From Actinobacillus porcitonsillarum (lineage in GTDB: Bacteria; Pseudomonadota; Gammaproteobacteria; Enterobacterales; Pasteurellaceae), in NCBI RefSeq assembly GCF_003101015.1, contig NZ_CP029206.1, positions 186,001-250,000 on the forward strand: 64,000 nucleotides of DNA, given 5' to 3'. The position numbers were made by a program, and so were the translations under genes. Below, piece after piece: positions 8,269 to 17,026 of the stretch (position 1 is its first letter; each line of letters opens with the position of its first letter). The notes under the pieces are model-generated. The model saw nothing but the letters and a program-made list of their open reading frames with translations, was not told where the DNA came from and searched no databases.

Positions 8269-8880
8269 TTATTTTGAAGCAGGTTCTTTTTTCTCAATCA
8301 TATCTTCAGGAATAAACGATTTCTGAACTTTCTCCATATGCGGAAGATTGTGAGCAATCCCTTTGTGGCAGTCAATACAGGTTTTGTTTTGCTCTTGAGC
8401 CATAGCGTGCATTTGCTGTGCCACGGTTTTTTGTTGGGTAAAGTCCATATCATCGAAGTTATGACAGTTACGGCATTCTTGTGAATTATTCGCTTTCATA
8501 CGCGCCCATTCACGTTCTGCCATTTCTAAACGATGCGCTTCAAACTTCTCTTTGGTATCCACTTTGCCGGTGAAATGTGCGTAAACTTCCGTTGAAGCTT
8601 GAATTTTACGTTTCCATTTTGGTAAAAATTCGTGTGGCACGTGGCAATCGGAACAGATCGCTTTCACACCAGAACGGTTGCTGAAGTGAACAGAAGCTTG
8701 ATATTCAGGTACCACATCATTCATATGACAATCAGAACAGAACTGCTCCGTATTGGTATACTCTAAGCCTTTGTTGAAACCACCCCAGGCTAAAATACCG
8801 CCGATGGCTGAAATTAAAATAATTGTTCCTGCCGCCATTTTGCTTGGTGTACGAAACCAATTCCAAAATTTTTTAAACAT
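8269..8880 (-). CDS. napC: Membrane-anchored tetraheme cytochrome NapC
   Basis: NapC is a NapC/NirT-family quinol dehydrogenase that passes electrons from menaquinol to the periplasmic NapAB nitrate reductase. The 203-aa protein has one N-terminal membrane anchor (about residues 15-35) and four c-heme motifs: CSDCH (48-52), CSDCH (76-80), CRNCH (136-140) and CIDCH (168-172). It is the last gene of napFDAGHBC, 11 bp after napB. Position and heme count leave little doubt. Confidence 0.97.
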   Translation of the reverse strand: MFKKFWNWFRTPSKMAAGTIILISAIGGILAWGGFNKGLEYTNTEQFCSDCHMNDVVPEYQASVHFSNRSGVKAICSDCHVPHEFLPKWKRKIQASTEVYAHFTGKVDTKEKFEAHRLEMAEREWARMKANNSQECRNCHNFDDMDFTQQKTVAQQMHAMAQEQNKTCIDCHKGIAHNLPHMEKVQKSFIPEDMIEKKEPASK

Positions 8881-8891
8881 TGTTTTGCTCC

Positions 8892-9317
8892 TTATTTACC
8901 TTGCGTTTGGCGAATTGTGTCAAATTTGTTTTGAATAATCGGGTTTACATCTGTTTGTTGCACGTGGCATTGTAAACAGAAGTAACGACGAGGCGATGCG
9001 CCCTCTGTAGGTTTACCATCACGATCTAAAAAATGGCTTGCTGGAATACGTGTTGCACCTGTCGTTTGAGCCACTTCTGGAGAATGGCAACCTAAACATT
9101 GGTTGGTATTTTTGGTGACCTGCAAACCACGAATGCTATGAGGCACAAGCGGTGGCTGATGAGGGAAGGTAATCGGGATGTTCCCTGCATCTTTATAAGG
9201 GTTCGTAAATGCCGGCGCAACACTTTCTGCCGTGTTGTTTATATCCGTTGCAACTTGCGTATTTGCCACCGCAACACCTGCAAGTGCGGTCAAAATTAGG
9301 GTTAAAATTTTTCTCAT
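8892..9317 (-). CDS. napB: Diheme cytochrome c subunit NapB of periplasmic nitrate reductase
   Basis: NapB is the small electron-transfer subunit that receives electrons from NapC and delivers them to NapA in the periplasm. The 141-aa precursor has a cleavable Sec signal ending near AVA-NT (about residue 19) and two heme motifs, CLGCH (74-78) and CLQCH (114-118). It also shows the typical PPLVPHSI region and the distal His-containing SHF. Its signal region encodes one of the few Haemophilus-type uptake cores seen here (9282-9290). A degenerate REP pair separates it from napH. Confidence 0.96.
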   Translation of the reverse strand: MRKILTLILTALAGVAVANTQVATDINNTAESVAPAFTNPYKDAGNIPITFPHQPPLVPHSIRGLQVTKNTNQCLGCHSPEVAQTTGATRIPASHFLDRDGKPTEGASPRRYFCLQCHVQQTDVNPIIQNKFDTIRQTQGK

Positions 9318-9346
9318 TGGAATTCACTCCGTTTTTAATTATTTTT

Positions 9347-9415
9347 GTAGGGGAAAATGACATTTGCCCCATTCACATAAATTATTTTTTGGGGGCTAAT
9401 GTAATTGGCCCTTAC
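9347..9415. repeat. GTAG-type REP pair, copy C (degenerate), between napH and napB
   Basis: The left arm 9347-9370 begins GTAGGGG and ends TTTGCCCC. The right arm 9391-9415 begins GGGGGC and ends GGCCCTTAC. The outer ends match the GTAGGG family, the right one with one change, while the interiors have diverged. It fills most of the napH-napB gap. Confidence 0.7.
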
Positions 9416-9430
9416 ATTAAACATTCACGT

Positions 9431-10324
9431 TCAAATATTTTTCACATCAATCCCTTTCTCAAATCGGCTCCCAAAGGCAAAAACCTTTTCAGGGCAGACG
9501 TCAATACAACGCCCGCAACTGATGCAATCTTGGGATAACACAATTTGGCTATCTTCGGGTTTGCCGTGCAATGGTAAGCGTAACACTTGTGGTTCAGGAC
9601 ACACATTGTAGCAGTCCATACAGCGGTCGCAGCGATTGCGATCAATCACATTCACTTTAATCAAGGCTTTGCGACCAATTAAGGCATAAGTTGCCCCGAT
9701 TGGACAAAGATGTCCGCACCAGCCGTGTTCGACCACGAAAAGATCAAAGAAGAATACGATTGCCACCAGCCATAGGGTTGCGCCTAAGCCAAAGACAAAA
9801 ACACGTCCCAATGCCGCAACAGGGTTGATCCATTCCCACAAAAGTGTACCTGAAATAGCACTTCCTACTAAAATCATCACAAGAATGCCATAACGTAGCC
9901 CTCGTGGTAATTTTGCACTCTGACGAATACCCAATTTTCGGCGTAACCACGCTGCCGCATCGGTTACCATATTCATTGGACAAACCCAACTGCAAAAGGC
10001 TTTAGTTGCGACCAGCGCATAAAAAGCGATGATGATTAACGCCCCTAAAATCGTACTCCATTCAGGCAAATAGCCTGTTGCAAGGCTTTCTGCGGTAATG
10101 AGCGGATCCGTTAAAGGAATAACGTCAAATAATAAACTTGCACTGTAATTCCCTTTTAAGATCCAGACATTCCAAAATGGCCCACTTAAAAACATCGCAA
10201 TAATCGCCAGTTGGCTTAAACGGCGTAAAATAAGAAAGCGATAAGCTCTCCACCAGCCTAATTTCTGACGCGCTTCTAAGCCTGCATCTTGTGGGCGATT
10301 AGGCGTAGTTTTGACTTCAACCAT
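9431..10324 (-). CDS. napH: Quinol dehydrogenase membrane component NapH
   Basis: NapH is an inner-membrane protein that with NapG forms a quinol-oxidising unit feeding NapC/NapB. The 297-aa protein shows four or so hydrophobic helices in the first 200 residues and CxxxCP motifs (FCSWVCPMN and CGHLCPIG). It has two C-terminal ferredoxin-type 4Fe-4S motifs (CDRCMDCYNVCPEP and CISCGRCIDVCPEK). It starts one base before the napG stop boundary, so the pair is probably translationally coupled. Family and context agree. Confidence 0.96.
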   Translation of the reverse strand: MVEVKTTPNRPQDAGLEARQKLGWWRAYRFLILRRLSQLAIIAMFLSGPFWNVWILKGNYSASLLFDVIPLTDPLITAESLATGYLPEWSTILGALIIIAFYALVATKAFCSWVCPMNMVTDAAAWLRRKLGIRQSAKLPRGLRYGILVMILVGSAISGTLLWEWINPVAALGRVFVFGLGATLWLVAIVFFFDLFVVEHGWCGHLCPIGATYALIGRKALIKVNVIDRNRCDRCMDCYNVCPEPQVLRLPLHGKPEDSQIVLSQDCISCGRCIDVCPEKVFAFGSRFEKGIDVKNI

Positions 10325-11230
10325 TTACTTCACCCCTTTGATATTCAAGTCTAAGTTAGGGAAATGCTCGGCATCAGGTACCGTTGTTGATTTCGGCACA
10401 TAATCTTGCGTTGCTCGGCTCGGTGTTGCCACTTTAAGGTTTGGCTGAACTTGCATTGGCTGATAAACCGGTTCATATTTGCCTTCCGGCATTTGAGCCT
10501 CAAAGGCAGGACGTAAACCATCTGGATGTTGATCTTCCAACAACGCTTTGCCTGCATTTTGCTTTTCTTGCCAACCCAGTCGATAATGGCGCCCTAATAA
10601 ACCTTTGGCTAAATCCATTGGAAGTACCTTAATAGCGGCTTCTTCCAACACACAGGCCTGCTCACATTTTCCACAACCTGTACAAGCATCAGAATGTACG
10701 GTTGGAATTAATTTGGCGTGAATACCTGTGCGATCATTGTGAATGCGCTCAAGGGTAATCGCCTTATCCACCAAAGGACAAACACGATAACATACATCAC
10801 AACGCAAGCCTTGCCAGTTCAAACAAGTTTCGTGGTCGAGCAATACCGCCAATCCCATTCTTGCGTCATTAATGTTTTTCAATTCCTCACTTAATGCCCC
10901 ACTTGGACAAGCCTTCATACAAGGAATATCCACGCACATTTCACAAGGCTTATCACGAGCCACAAAATAAGGTGTGCCGGCTTCCATTGGTGAAAGCAAA
11001 CTTGCCAAATGCAACATATCGTAAGGACAAGCCTGTACGCATTGACCACACCGTGTACAAGCAGCTAAAAATTCACTTTCCGGCAACGCCCCAGGGGGAC
11101 GAAGTGCCACGCCCTCTTTAGCATTCGCTTGGTGTTGTTGTAATCCTAAGATCACACCAACCCCACAGACACCTGCCGCTGTTCTGGTTGCATTTTTGAG
11201 AAACTGGCGGCGGTTTGGATCTAATTTCAT
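10325..11230 (-). CDS. napG: Ferredoxin-type periplasmic protein NapG
   Basis: NapG is an iron-sulfur protein that partners NapH in electron transfer to the nitrate reductase. It carries a twin-arginine signal (NRRQFLKNA) and four 4Fe-4S cysteine clusters: [35 protein letters not shown] and [12 protein letters not shown]. The ATG at 11228-11230 is chosen because AGGA lies seven bases upstream. An ATG two codons earlier (11236) is too close to that ribosome site. About 301 aa, including a Pro- and Gln-rich tail. A REP pair and an inverted uptake-signal pair separate it from napA. Confidence 0.95.
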   Translation of the reverse strand: MKLDPNRRQFLKNATRTAAGVCGVGVILGLQQHQANAKEGVALRPPGALPESEFLAACTRCGQCVQACPYDMLHLASLLSPMEAGTPYFVARDKPCEMCVDIPCMKACPSGALSEELKNINDARMGLAVLLDHETCLNWQGLRCDVCYRVCPLVDKAITLERIHNDRTGIHAKLIPTVHSDACTGCGKCEQACVLEEAAIKVLPMDLAKGLLGRHYRLGWQEKQNAGKALLEDQHPDGLRPAFEAQMPEGKYEPVYQPMQVQPNLKVATPSRATQDYVPKSTTVPDAEHFPNLDLNIKGVK

Positions 11231-11252
11231 CGTCATATCCTGCGTAATTTTT

Positions 11253-11310
11253 GTAGGGGCGAAACATTTTTCGCCCTTTCATCATTGGGGCAAATGTGAT
11301 TTGCCCCTAC
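11253..11310. repeat. GTAG-type REP pair, copy D, between napA and napG
   Basis: The left arm 11253-11276 begins GTAGGGGCGAAA and ends TTTTCGCCC. The right arm 11287-11310 begins GGGGCAAAT and ends TTTGCCCCTAC. Each arm is internally palindromic and the two arms are inverted, with a 10-bp spacer. The interior differs from copies A, G and H. Confidence 0.82.
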
Positions 11311-11354
11311 AAGCGGTTAAATTTTCAAAAATTTTGCCAATTTTGACCGCACTT
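11309..11354. repeat. Inverted pair of mixed uptake signals after napA
   Basis: ACAAGCGGT (11309-11317, Actinobacillus type) faces ACCGCACTT (11346-11354, complement of the Haemophilus-type AAGTGCGGT). The flanks partly pair. It sits directly downstream of the napA stop inside the operon and overlaps the end of REP copy D. No T-run follows on the minus strand, so it is not a standard terminator. Confidence 0.55.
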
Positions 11355-11358
11355 GCTA

Positions 11359-13866
11359 TTACGCCTTCACGACTTTAACCGCACATTTTTTGTAATCGGT
11401 TTCGCCTGAAATTGGATCAGTTGCATCTAATGTTAATTTATTCGCTAACTGCCCTGCGTCAAAGAACGTTGTAAAGACTAAACCTTCCGGACATTTATTA
11501 CGACCTCGCGTATCCAAATGCGTAATCATTTCGCCACGACGAGTAATTAATTTCACTTTATCGCCATGACGTAATCCACGTTTTTTCGCATCCGCTGGGT
11601 GCATCCAACAGAGATTATTTGGGAACGCTTTATGTAATTCAGGCACACGGCGAGTCATTGTGCCTGTATGCCAATGCTCTAATACACGACCTGTGCTTAA
11701 CCATAAATCATATTCTTCATCCGGGCTTTCTGCCGGACCTTCATAAGGCACACCTAAGATAATCGCTTTTTTATCCGGATAACCGTAGAACGCTACGCCT
11801 TCCCCTGCTTTTACATAAGGGTCATAGCCTTCACGATAACGCCAAAGTGTCTCTTTGAATTCGCCTGTTTTTTCATCTTTTACCACAGGCCAACGTAAAC
11901 CACGCACTTGATGATAAGTATCAAATGATGCTAAATCATGTCCGTGTCCACGACCAAATTGTGCGTATTCTTCAAATAAACCTTTTTGTAAGTAATAACC
12001 GAAGTGATCTGCTTCATCATTCAAATAGCCCGGTACATCTTTCGGTGTGTCAAATTTATTGACTTCGCCATTTTCGTAAAGTACTTGGTAAAGGGTTTTG
12101 CCACGATATTCAGGCATTTGTGCTAACAACTCTTCGCTCCACACATCTTCTGTTTTGAAGTATTTAGAGAATTCAACAATTTGCCATAAATCTGAACGAG
12201 ACTCGCCCGGCCCTTTCACTTGCTGACGCCAGAATTGAGTACGGCGTTCTGCATTACCATAAGCCCCTTCTTTTTCTACCCACATACAAGTTGGTAAAAT
12301 TAAGTCTGCCGCGACCGCACTTACAGACGGATAAGGATCAGAAACAACAATAAAGTTGTCTGGATTACGCCAGCCTGGGAAAATCTCTTCGTTAATGTTT
12401 GGACCACCCTGCATATTGTTGGTACAAAGCTGCCATAAGAAATTCATCTTGCTGTCTTTTAACATACGGCTTTGCATTACCGCAGGATAACCTGGTTTAG
12501 TTGGAATCGTGCCTTTCGGTAATTTCCACGCCGTTTCTACGATTTCTACGTGTTTTGGATTTGTCACCACCATATCCGCCGGTAAACGGTGTACGAAAGT
12601 CCCTACTTCACGCGCTGTCCCACAAGCAGACGGCTGACCTGTTAGAGAGAACGGACCGCAACCTTCTAACGAAATTTTGCCTGTGAGTAAGTGAACGTTA
12701 TACACCATATGGTTTACCCATACACCACGAGTATGTTGGTTAAAGCCCATTGTCCAGAATGACACTAATTTTTGGTTCGGATCCGCATACATTTTCGCTA
12801 ATGTTTCAAGTTGCTCTTTTGGCACCCCTGAAATTTCGTGGGCTTTTTCTAAGGTATAAGGCGCAACAATTTTCTTGAATTCTTCGAAATCGCTGTCATA
12901 CATTTTGCCTGCGGTTTTCACATTTTTCGCTGCTTTTTGTAACGGATGTTCCGGACGTAAACCATAACCAATATCCGTTTCGCCACGTTTGAATTTAGTA
13001 TGCTTATTCACAAAATCCCAATTCACTTTATCGTTTTGGATAATGTAGTTGGCGATATAGTTAAGAATAGCTAAATCTGAGTGCGGTTTAAAAATAATTG
13101 GTGTATCCGCCAGTTCAAAAGAACGATGCTCAAAGGTGGACATCACGACTACTTTCACTTTGTCATCAGATAAACGGCGGTCAGAAATACGGCTCCATAA
13201 AATTGGGTGCATTTCCGCCATATTTGAGCCCCAAAGCACAAAAGCATCGGTTTTTTCAATGTCGTTATAGCAACCCATCGGTTCATCCATACCAAAAGTA
13301 CGCATAAAGGCAACCGCTGCCGAAGCCATACAGTGACGTGCATTCGGGTCAATGGTATTTGAACGTAAACCACCTTTCCAAAGTTTCACTTTGGCATAGC
13401 CTTCAAAAATGGTTGTTTGACCAGAAGAGAACATACCGATTGCATTCGGATCTTTTTTCTCTTTTAAAATCGTTTTGATTTTATCTGCCATAATGGTAAA
13501 GGCTTGCTCCCAAGAAACCGGTGTAAAATCCCCTTCTTTGTGGAATTTACCGTCTTTCATACGTAGTAATGGCGTTTGAACACGGTCAGCACCGTACATA
13601 ATTTTGGATAAGAAATAGCCTTTAATACAGTTTAAACCACGGTTTACTTCTGCATCCGGGTCGCCTTGTGTTGCCACAACACGCCCATCTTTTGTACCCA
13701 CTAATACGCTACAGCCCGTACCACAGAAACGGCACGGCGCTTTATCCCACTTAATCCCCATATCATCAGCCGCATAGACGTTTTTCACAGGGATCGTCAT
13801 ACCAGCAGCCGCAGCAGCTGCAATCGCCGCATTGGCTTTCATAAAATCTCTACGATTAAGTTCCAT
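11359..13866 (-). CDS. napA: Periplasmic nitrate reductase catalytic subunit NapA
   Basis: NapA reduces nitrate to nitrite in the periplasm using a bis-molybdopterin guanine dinucleotide cofactor and one 4Fe-4S cluster. A twin-arginine signal (NRRDFMKAN) is followed by the cluster motif CRFCGTGC with a fourth Cys in GLNCIKG. The Mo-ligating Cys lies in [11 protein letters not shown]. From the ATG at 13864-13866 it is 835 aa, like E. coli NapA (828). A GTG four codons earlier overlaps the ribosome site and is less likely. Electrons arrive from NapB; folding and export depend on NapD, encoded upstream. Confidence 0.98.
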   Translation of the reverse strand: MELNRRDFMKANAAIAAAAAAGMTIPVKNVYAADDMGIKWDKAPCRFCGTGCSVLVGTKDGRVVATQGDPDAEVNRGLNCIKGYFLSKIMYGADRVQTPLLRMKDGKFHKEGDFTPVSWEQAFTIMADKIKTILKEKKDPNAIGMFSSGQTTIFEGYAKVKLWKGGLRSNTIDPNARHCMASAAVAFMRTFGMDEPMGCYNDIEKTDAFVLWGSNMAEMHPILWSRISDRRLSDDKVKVVVMSTFEHRSFELADTPIIFKPHSDLAILNYIANYIIQNDKVNWDFVNKHTKFKRGETDIGYGLRPEHPLQKAAKNVKTAGKMYDSDFEEFKKIVAPYTLEKAHEISGVPKEQLETLAKMYADPNQKLVSFWTMGFNQHTRGVWVNHMVYNVHLLTGKISLEGCGPFSLTGQPSACGTAREVGTFVHRLPADMVVTNPKHVEIVETAWKLPKGTIPTKPGYPAVMQSRMLKDSKMNFLWQLCTNNMQGGPNINEEIFPGWRNPDNFIVVSDPYPSVSAVAADLILPTCMWVEKEGAYGNAERRTQFWRQQVKGPGESRSDLWQIVEFSKYFKTEDVWSEELLAQMPEYRGKTLYQVLYENGEVNKFDTPKDVPGYLNDEADHFGYYLQKGLFEEYAQFGRGHGHDLASFDTYHQVRGLRWPVVKDEKTGEFKETLWRYREGYDPYVKAGEGVAFYGYPDKKAIILGVPYEGPAESPDEEYDLWLSTGRVLEHWHTGTMTRRVPELHKAFPNNLCWMHPADAKKRGLRHGDKVKLITRRGEMITHLDTRGRNKCPEGLVFTTFFDAGQLANKLTLDATDPISGETDYKKCAVKVVKA

Positions 13867-13899
13867 AATGTTTCCCACTTAAGTTAAAAATTAAACCGC

Positions 13900-13954
13900 T
13901 AGGGACACACTGCGTGTGTCCGTTTTGATAGCAGTGGAGGATCGAAATCCCCAC
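13900..13954. repeat. GTAG-type REP pair with unlike arms, copy E, between napD and napA
   Basis: The left arm (13900-13921) begins TAGGGACACAC and ends GTGTGTCC, like copy A. The right arm (13934-13954) is a different palindrome, GTGGAGGATCG facing ATCCCCAC. The element therefore combines two interior types, and both outer ends are slightly changed from GTAGGG/CCCTAC. Confidence 0.55.
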
Positions 13955-13956
13955 AA

Positions 13957-14220
13957 TTATTTTTCATCGAGATAGTTCGAAATTAACGAAACGACAATCA
14001 CTCCATCAATTTCTTTTACTTCATCAATTCTATCCGCTAGCGCAAGTTGTCTATCGCTTTCAATGGTCACGATAATCTTGCCTTCTTCTGCTTTCACACC
14101 GTGAATTTCACTGTGCGGAATGTTCAAAATATCTGCTTGAACTTGCTCAAGTTTTGCAGGTTTAGCTTGCACCACAAGGCTGCACACATACCAGTTTTTG
14201 TTTAAATCAAAATTACTCAT
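13957..14220 (-). CDS. napD: NapA signal-binding chaperone NapD
   Basis: NapD binds the twin-arginine signal of NapA and holds back export until the molybdenum cofactor is inserted. The 87-aa ferredoxin-fold protein has the expected start WYVCSLVVQAKPAKL and the family stretch IPHSEIHG. Two adjacent ATG codons (14221-14223 and 14218-14220) are possible; the second has better spacing to GAGAG. Overlap with the napF stop implies coupling. Confidence 0.93.
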   Translation of the reverse strand: MSNFDLNKNWYVCSLVVQAKPAKLEQVQADILNIPHSEIHGVKAEEGKIIVTIESDRQLALADRIDEVKEIDGVIVVSLISNYLDEK

Positions 14221-14744
14221 CATTCTCTCAATATTCTCACCGCACTAACAGGGCAAACACCAATACAAGCACCACAGCCGTTGCAAGCGGTTAAATCCAG
14301 TTCTAATTTTGCAATACCGCCTAACTGCGGCTTAAAACGAATTGCCCGACTTTCACAATAATCACCGCAAGCTCGGCATTCGATTTTTTGGTTAAGTAAA
14401 CACGTTTTTGCAACTTCAATCTTATGCGCCCAAGCCTCTTCTTCCGTGCTTCGAAAAATCGGCTCAGGGCAGATTTCCACACATTTTTGGCAGAACGTAC
14501 ATTCGCCTTTACTGAAATCAATTTCAGGAAAGCCAGCCTCACTGAGTTTAAGAATTTGTGTTTCACAAACCGTAACACACTGCTGACAAGCGGTACATTT
14601 TTCTAAAAAAATTGCAAGATTTGCCCAAGGAGGAAGAATTGCATCATAACCTTGCAAGCGGACTTGTTCTTTTTTGAGCGTATTTAAAAATTGCCCTTGT
14701 AAAAAAGCACGCCGAGGGAGTTTTTGATCGGCAAGATTGCTCAC
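14220..14744 (-). CDS. napF: Ferredoxin-type accessory protein NapF
   Basis: NapF is a cytoplasmic iron-sulfur protein thought to help mature NapA. The 174-aa protein carries ferredoxin-like motifs CTACQQCVTVCE, CTFCQKCVEICPEP and CNGCGACIGVCPV, and an extra CRACGDYCE group. The N terminus (LPRRAFLQG) resembles a short twin-arginine-like sequence, which is also seen in other NapF proteins. It is the first gene of napFDAGHBC, just downstream of the FNR-controlled intergenic region. Its stop overlaps the napD start. Confidence 0.94.
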   Translation of the reverse strand: MSNLADQKLPRRAFLQGQFLNTLKKEQVRLQGYDAILPPWANLAIFLEKCTACQQCVTVCETQILKLSEAGFPEIDFSKGECTFCQKCVEICPEPIFRSTEEEAWAHKIEVAKTCLLNQKIECRACGDYCESRAIRFKPQLGGIAKLELDLTACNGCGACIGVCPVSAVRILRE

Positions 14745-14811
14745 TTAATCACCTAAACTAATGCCAATTAAACGGCTATTATTATCCAATTTTTCCTCAT
14801 TTTTCTTCATC

Positions 14812-14863
14812 ACTATAAAGGGGTATTTCTCTCTTTAAATGATGATTTATTGATACTCATCAA
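14812..14863 (-). promoter_or_regulatory. FNR box and NarP-like site controlling the nap operon
   Basis: TTGATACTCATCAA (14850-14863) is a perfect match to the FNR consensus. AGGGGTA (14819-14825, TACCCCT on the minus strand) fits the NarL/NarP heptamer. TATAGT on the minus strand (14817 to 14812) is a candidate -10. E. coli nap is likewise activated by FNR and NarP. The exact start site is uncertain, and the same FNR box could also serve the divergent oxidoreductase gene. Confidence 0.7.
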
Positions 14864-14928
14864 AGAAGAATGGCGTGAATTTCGATAAGGCGGTAAAATG
14901 TTGCAAACCATTTTTATTTAGGACAAAT

Positions 14929-15510
14929 ATGAAGCACTTAATTATTTATGCACACCCTAATCCAAACAGTTTTAATCGGGCGATTTTAGATAGCGTGATT
15001 AAAGCAAGTGAGCCACATAGCGTTATCGTAAGAGATTTAAATGATCTTGAATTTAACTCAACACTAAGCTGGCAAGAATGCCTTGCAACCTTTAGTGGAA
15101 ATTATGCGGAAGATGTTAGTCAGGAACATCAATACTGGCAACAAGCTGATCTCATTACCCTTATTTACCCTCTTTGGTGGATGGGCTTTCCGGCTATATT
15201 GAAAGGCTATTTAGACCGTGTTTTAACTTATGGATTTGCTTATAAAAACGGGGAAAATGAAAGCATCGGTTTGCTAAAAGGGAAGAAAATGCAACATTTC
15301 GTTACGATGGGCAATACTAATGAAAAATATGCACAAAAAGGCTTTTTAAAATCCCTTGATGACACCCTCGGCAACGGATTATTTAACTTTTGTGGCATTG
15401 AAAATGTACAAATGCATTTTTTAGGTGGGGTTGGGATACCAACAACGGATTATCCGGAATTACTACAAGAGATCGGTTTCAAAACGAAATCTATATTGAA
15501 AAATACCTAA
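14929..15510 (+). CDS. NAD(P)H-dependent flavodoxin-fold oxidoreductase
   Basis: A 193-aa cytosolic flavoprotein of the NQO1/KefF/MdaB type (flavodoxin-like fold). Such enzymes carry out two-electron reduction of quinones or similar compounds with NAD(P)H. Evidence is the N-terminal YAHPNPNSFNRAI phosphate-binding loop, the LIYPLWWMGFPAILKGYLDRVL segment around the FMN site, and the later MGNTNE. The ATG at 14929 follows AGGACAA. An 18-codon upstream extension is open but has no ribosome site. It is divergent from napF with an FNR box between them. The substrate is unknown. Confidence 0.83.
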   Translation: MKHLIIYAHPNPNSFNRAILDSVIKASEPHSVIVRDLNDLEFNSTLSWQECLATFSGNYAEDVSQEHQYWQQADLITLIYPLWWMGFPAILKGYLDRVLTYGFAYKNGENESIGLLKGKKMQHFVTMGNTNEKYAQKGFLKSLDDTLGNGLFNFCGIENVQMHFLGGVGIPTTDYPELLQEIGFKTKSILKNT

Positions 15511-15532
15511 CCCTGCAAAGTAGCAGAGTTAG
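15506..15532 (+). terminator. Terminator of the oxidoreductase gene
   Basis: CCTAAC-C-CTGC pairs with GCAG-A-GTTAGG around an AAAGTA loop immediately after the stop codon. There is one mismatch in the stem and only a weak T-run follows. Confidence 0.5.
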
Positions 15533-15545
15533 GTCTTGGTATTAT

Positions 15546-15565
15546 ACCGCTCTAGCTTGAGCGGT
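15546..15565. terminator. Hairpin downstream of nlpD
   Basis: ACCGCTC (15546-15552) and GAGCGGT (15559-15565) form a 7-bp stem just beyond the nlpD stop. Only moderate T-richness follows on the minus strand. Confidence 0.45.
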
Positions 15566-15570
15566 TTAAA

Positions 15571-16800
15571 TTATTGTTTTGGTAAATAACGTGTTGGATC
15601 GACAGATTTACCTTTGTAACGAATTTCAAAGTGTAATTTGTTACTTGTTGTACCTGTGCTCCCTAGCGTGGCGATTTTCTCACCTGCTCTTACACTATCT
15701 TGCTCATCAACTTTAATACTATCATTGTGAGCATAAGCACTTAAGAAATCATCATTGTGTTTGATAATAATTAAATTACCATAACCTTCCAATGCGTTTC
15801 CAGCGTAAACCACTTTACCATCCGCAGCGGCACGAACATCTTGTCCTTTGCTTCCGGCAATATCAATCCCTTTGTTTCCACCTTCAGATGGAGAGAAACC
15901 TTGAACCACTCGTCCTGCGGTTGGCCATTGCCATTTAAATGATGAAGCTGGTGCTGAAGCCGTATTAGATTTTGAAGAATAGCTTGGTGATGTTGCTTTA
16001 ACAGCGCTTACTGTACCTGCACTTGCAACAACACCTGTACTTGCCATCGTAGCTGTTTGTGCAGTTCCAACTGAAGCACGAATGCCACTATTTGGTACAC
16101 GTACTTCTGCATCAGAGCCCGCACCTGCTTTTACTGGTCCAGTTACATTACCATCAGAGGCATAAACTGTACCATTTGCACCTTGTTGATAAGTTACTTT
16201 AGGCTGCTCAACCGGAACTGTTACGGTTTCTTCTACGGTCACTGTTTCAGTACCTGATTTACCAGTTTTTAATTTTTGCCCTACCGTTAATTGATAAGGT
16301 TCGCTCATATTATTTAATGCGGCAATTTCCTTAACATCTTTACCCACAATATAAGCAATTAAGAACATGGTATCGCCTTTACGGACGGTATAAGTTGAGC
16401 CATCATAAAACCCTTTTTGAATTTGGCTATATACGGGGGCATTATTCGCATCTCTTGGAATTTCGAAATTCTGATCAACTTTCTTTTGTACCGTTTTAGT
16501 TTTCTTAACGACTTTTGTCGTTGTTTTTGGTAGCTCTGGTTGTTCTGTAATAACAGGATTCGTTACAGAAGGTGCCGTCATCGGCATACTTCCCGACATA
16601 GAACTCGGCATATTACTTGGTTGAATATCAGCTGATTGCCACCCACCGCTACTTACTGCGCCCGTTCCTGAAACAGGTTGCATAACGCCAGGAGATAGTT
16701 CTGTACTATCAGAGGCGCTCACAACTGGCGCAGGAGTATTTGAACTACACGCGGTTAAAATCATTGCGGTAAGGGGTAAAAGTAAAAAATGTTTCTTCAT
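15571..16800 (-). CDS. nlpD: Outer-membrane lipoprotein NlpD, LysM and degenerate M23 domains
   Basis: NlpD is a lipoprotein that activates the septal amidase AmiC during cell separation. In Haemophilus it is the LppB antigen. The 409-aa protein has a lipobox (LTAC, Cys 18), a Ser/Pro-rich linker, a LysM domain (about 136-178), a low-complexity stretch and a C-terminal LytM/M23 domain (about 288-405). In the M23 domain the first zinc His is replaced: GGNKGIDIAG has Asn 309 where an enzyme has His. This fits a non-catalytic activator. The gene lies in a truD-surE-yqaA-lipoprotein series and follows two shorter paralogues sharing its N-terminal linker. Confidence 0.93.
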   Translation of the reverse strand: MKKHFLLLPLTAMILTACSSNTPAPVVSASDSTELSPGVMQPVSGTGAVSSGGWQSADIQPSNMPSSMSGSMPMTAPSVTNPVITEQPELPKTTTKVVKKTKTVQKKVDQNFEIPRDANNAPVYSQIQKGFYDGSTYTVRKGDTMFLIAYIVGKDVKEIAALNNMSEPYQLTVGQKLKTGKSGTETVTVEETVTVPVEQPKVTYQQGANGTVYASDGNVTGPVKAGAGSDAEVRVPNSGIRASVGTAQTATMASTGVVASAGTVSAVKATSPSYSSKSNTASAPASSFKWQWPTAGRVVQGFSPSEGGNKGIDIAGSKGQDVRAAADGKVVYAGNALEGYGNLIIIKHNDDFLSAYAHNDSIKVDEQDSVRAGEKIATLGSTGTTSNKLHFEIRYKGKSVDPTRYLPKQ

Positions 16801-16816
16801 TCGTTATCCTTTCATA

Positions 16817-17014
16817 TTATTTCATTGTCGAAGGCATTGGCGCTGATTGGATATCCGATTCCCATCCAAAGCTGCCTTCACTTGCACCAGAACCATTTAC
16901 GGGTTGCATAACGCCTGGCGATAATTCATTAGCATCTGTTTTAGGCTGTTCTGATGAACTACAAGCGGTTAAAAAAGCACTTGATAAAACAAATAAGCTC
17001 ACGATTTTTTTCAT
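16817..17014 (-). CDS. Short NlpD-like lipoprotein without LysM or M23 domain
   Basis: A 65-aa predicted lipoprotein: signal peptide, lipobox LTAC (Cys 18), then only a linker. The linker matches NlpD from the next gene closely (ELSPGVMQPVNGSGA versus ELSPGVMQPVSGTGA) and keeps the SDIQSAPMPSTM block that ends in both neighbours as PMPSSM-like. No LysM or peptidase domain follows. A GTG three bases upstream of the ATG (17017) is an alternative start; AAGGA serves either. It looks like a truncated tandem duplicate that is still an intact reading frame. The function is unknown. Confidence 0.7.
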   Translation of the reverse strand: MKKIVSLFVLSSAFLTACSSSEQPKTDANELSPGVMQPVNGSGASEGSFGWESDIQSAPMPSTMK

Positions 17015-17026
17015 CACTATAATTCC

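Noticed and set aside
9209-9538. Plus-strand open frame of 109 aa across napB/napH
   Set aside because: It is antisense to two clear nap genes and spans the repeat; composition reflects the shadow of the real frames.
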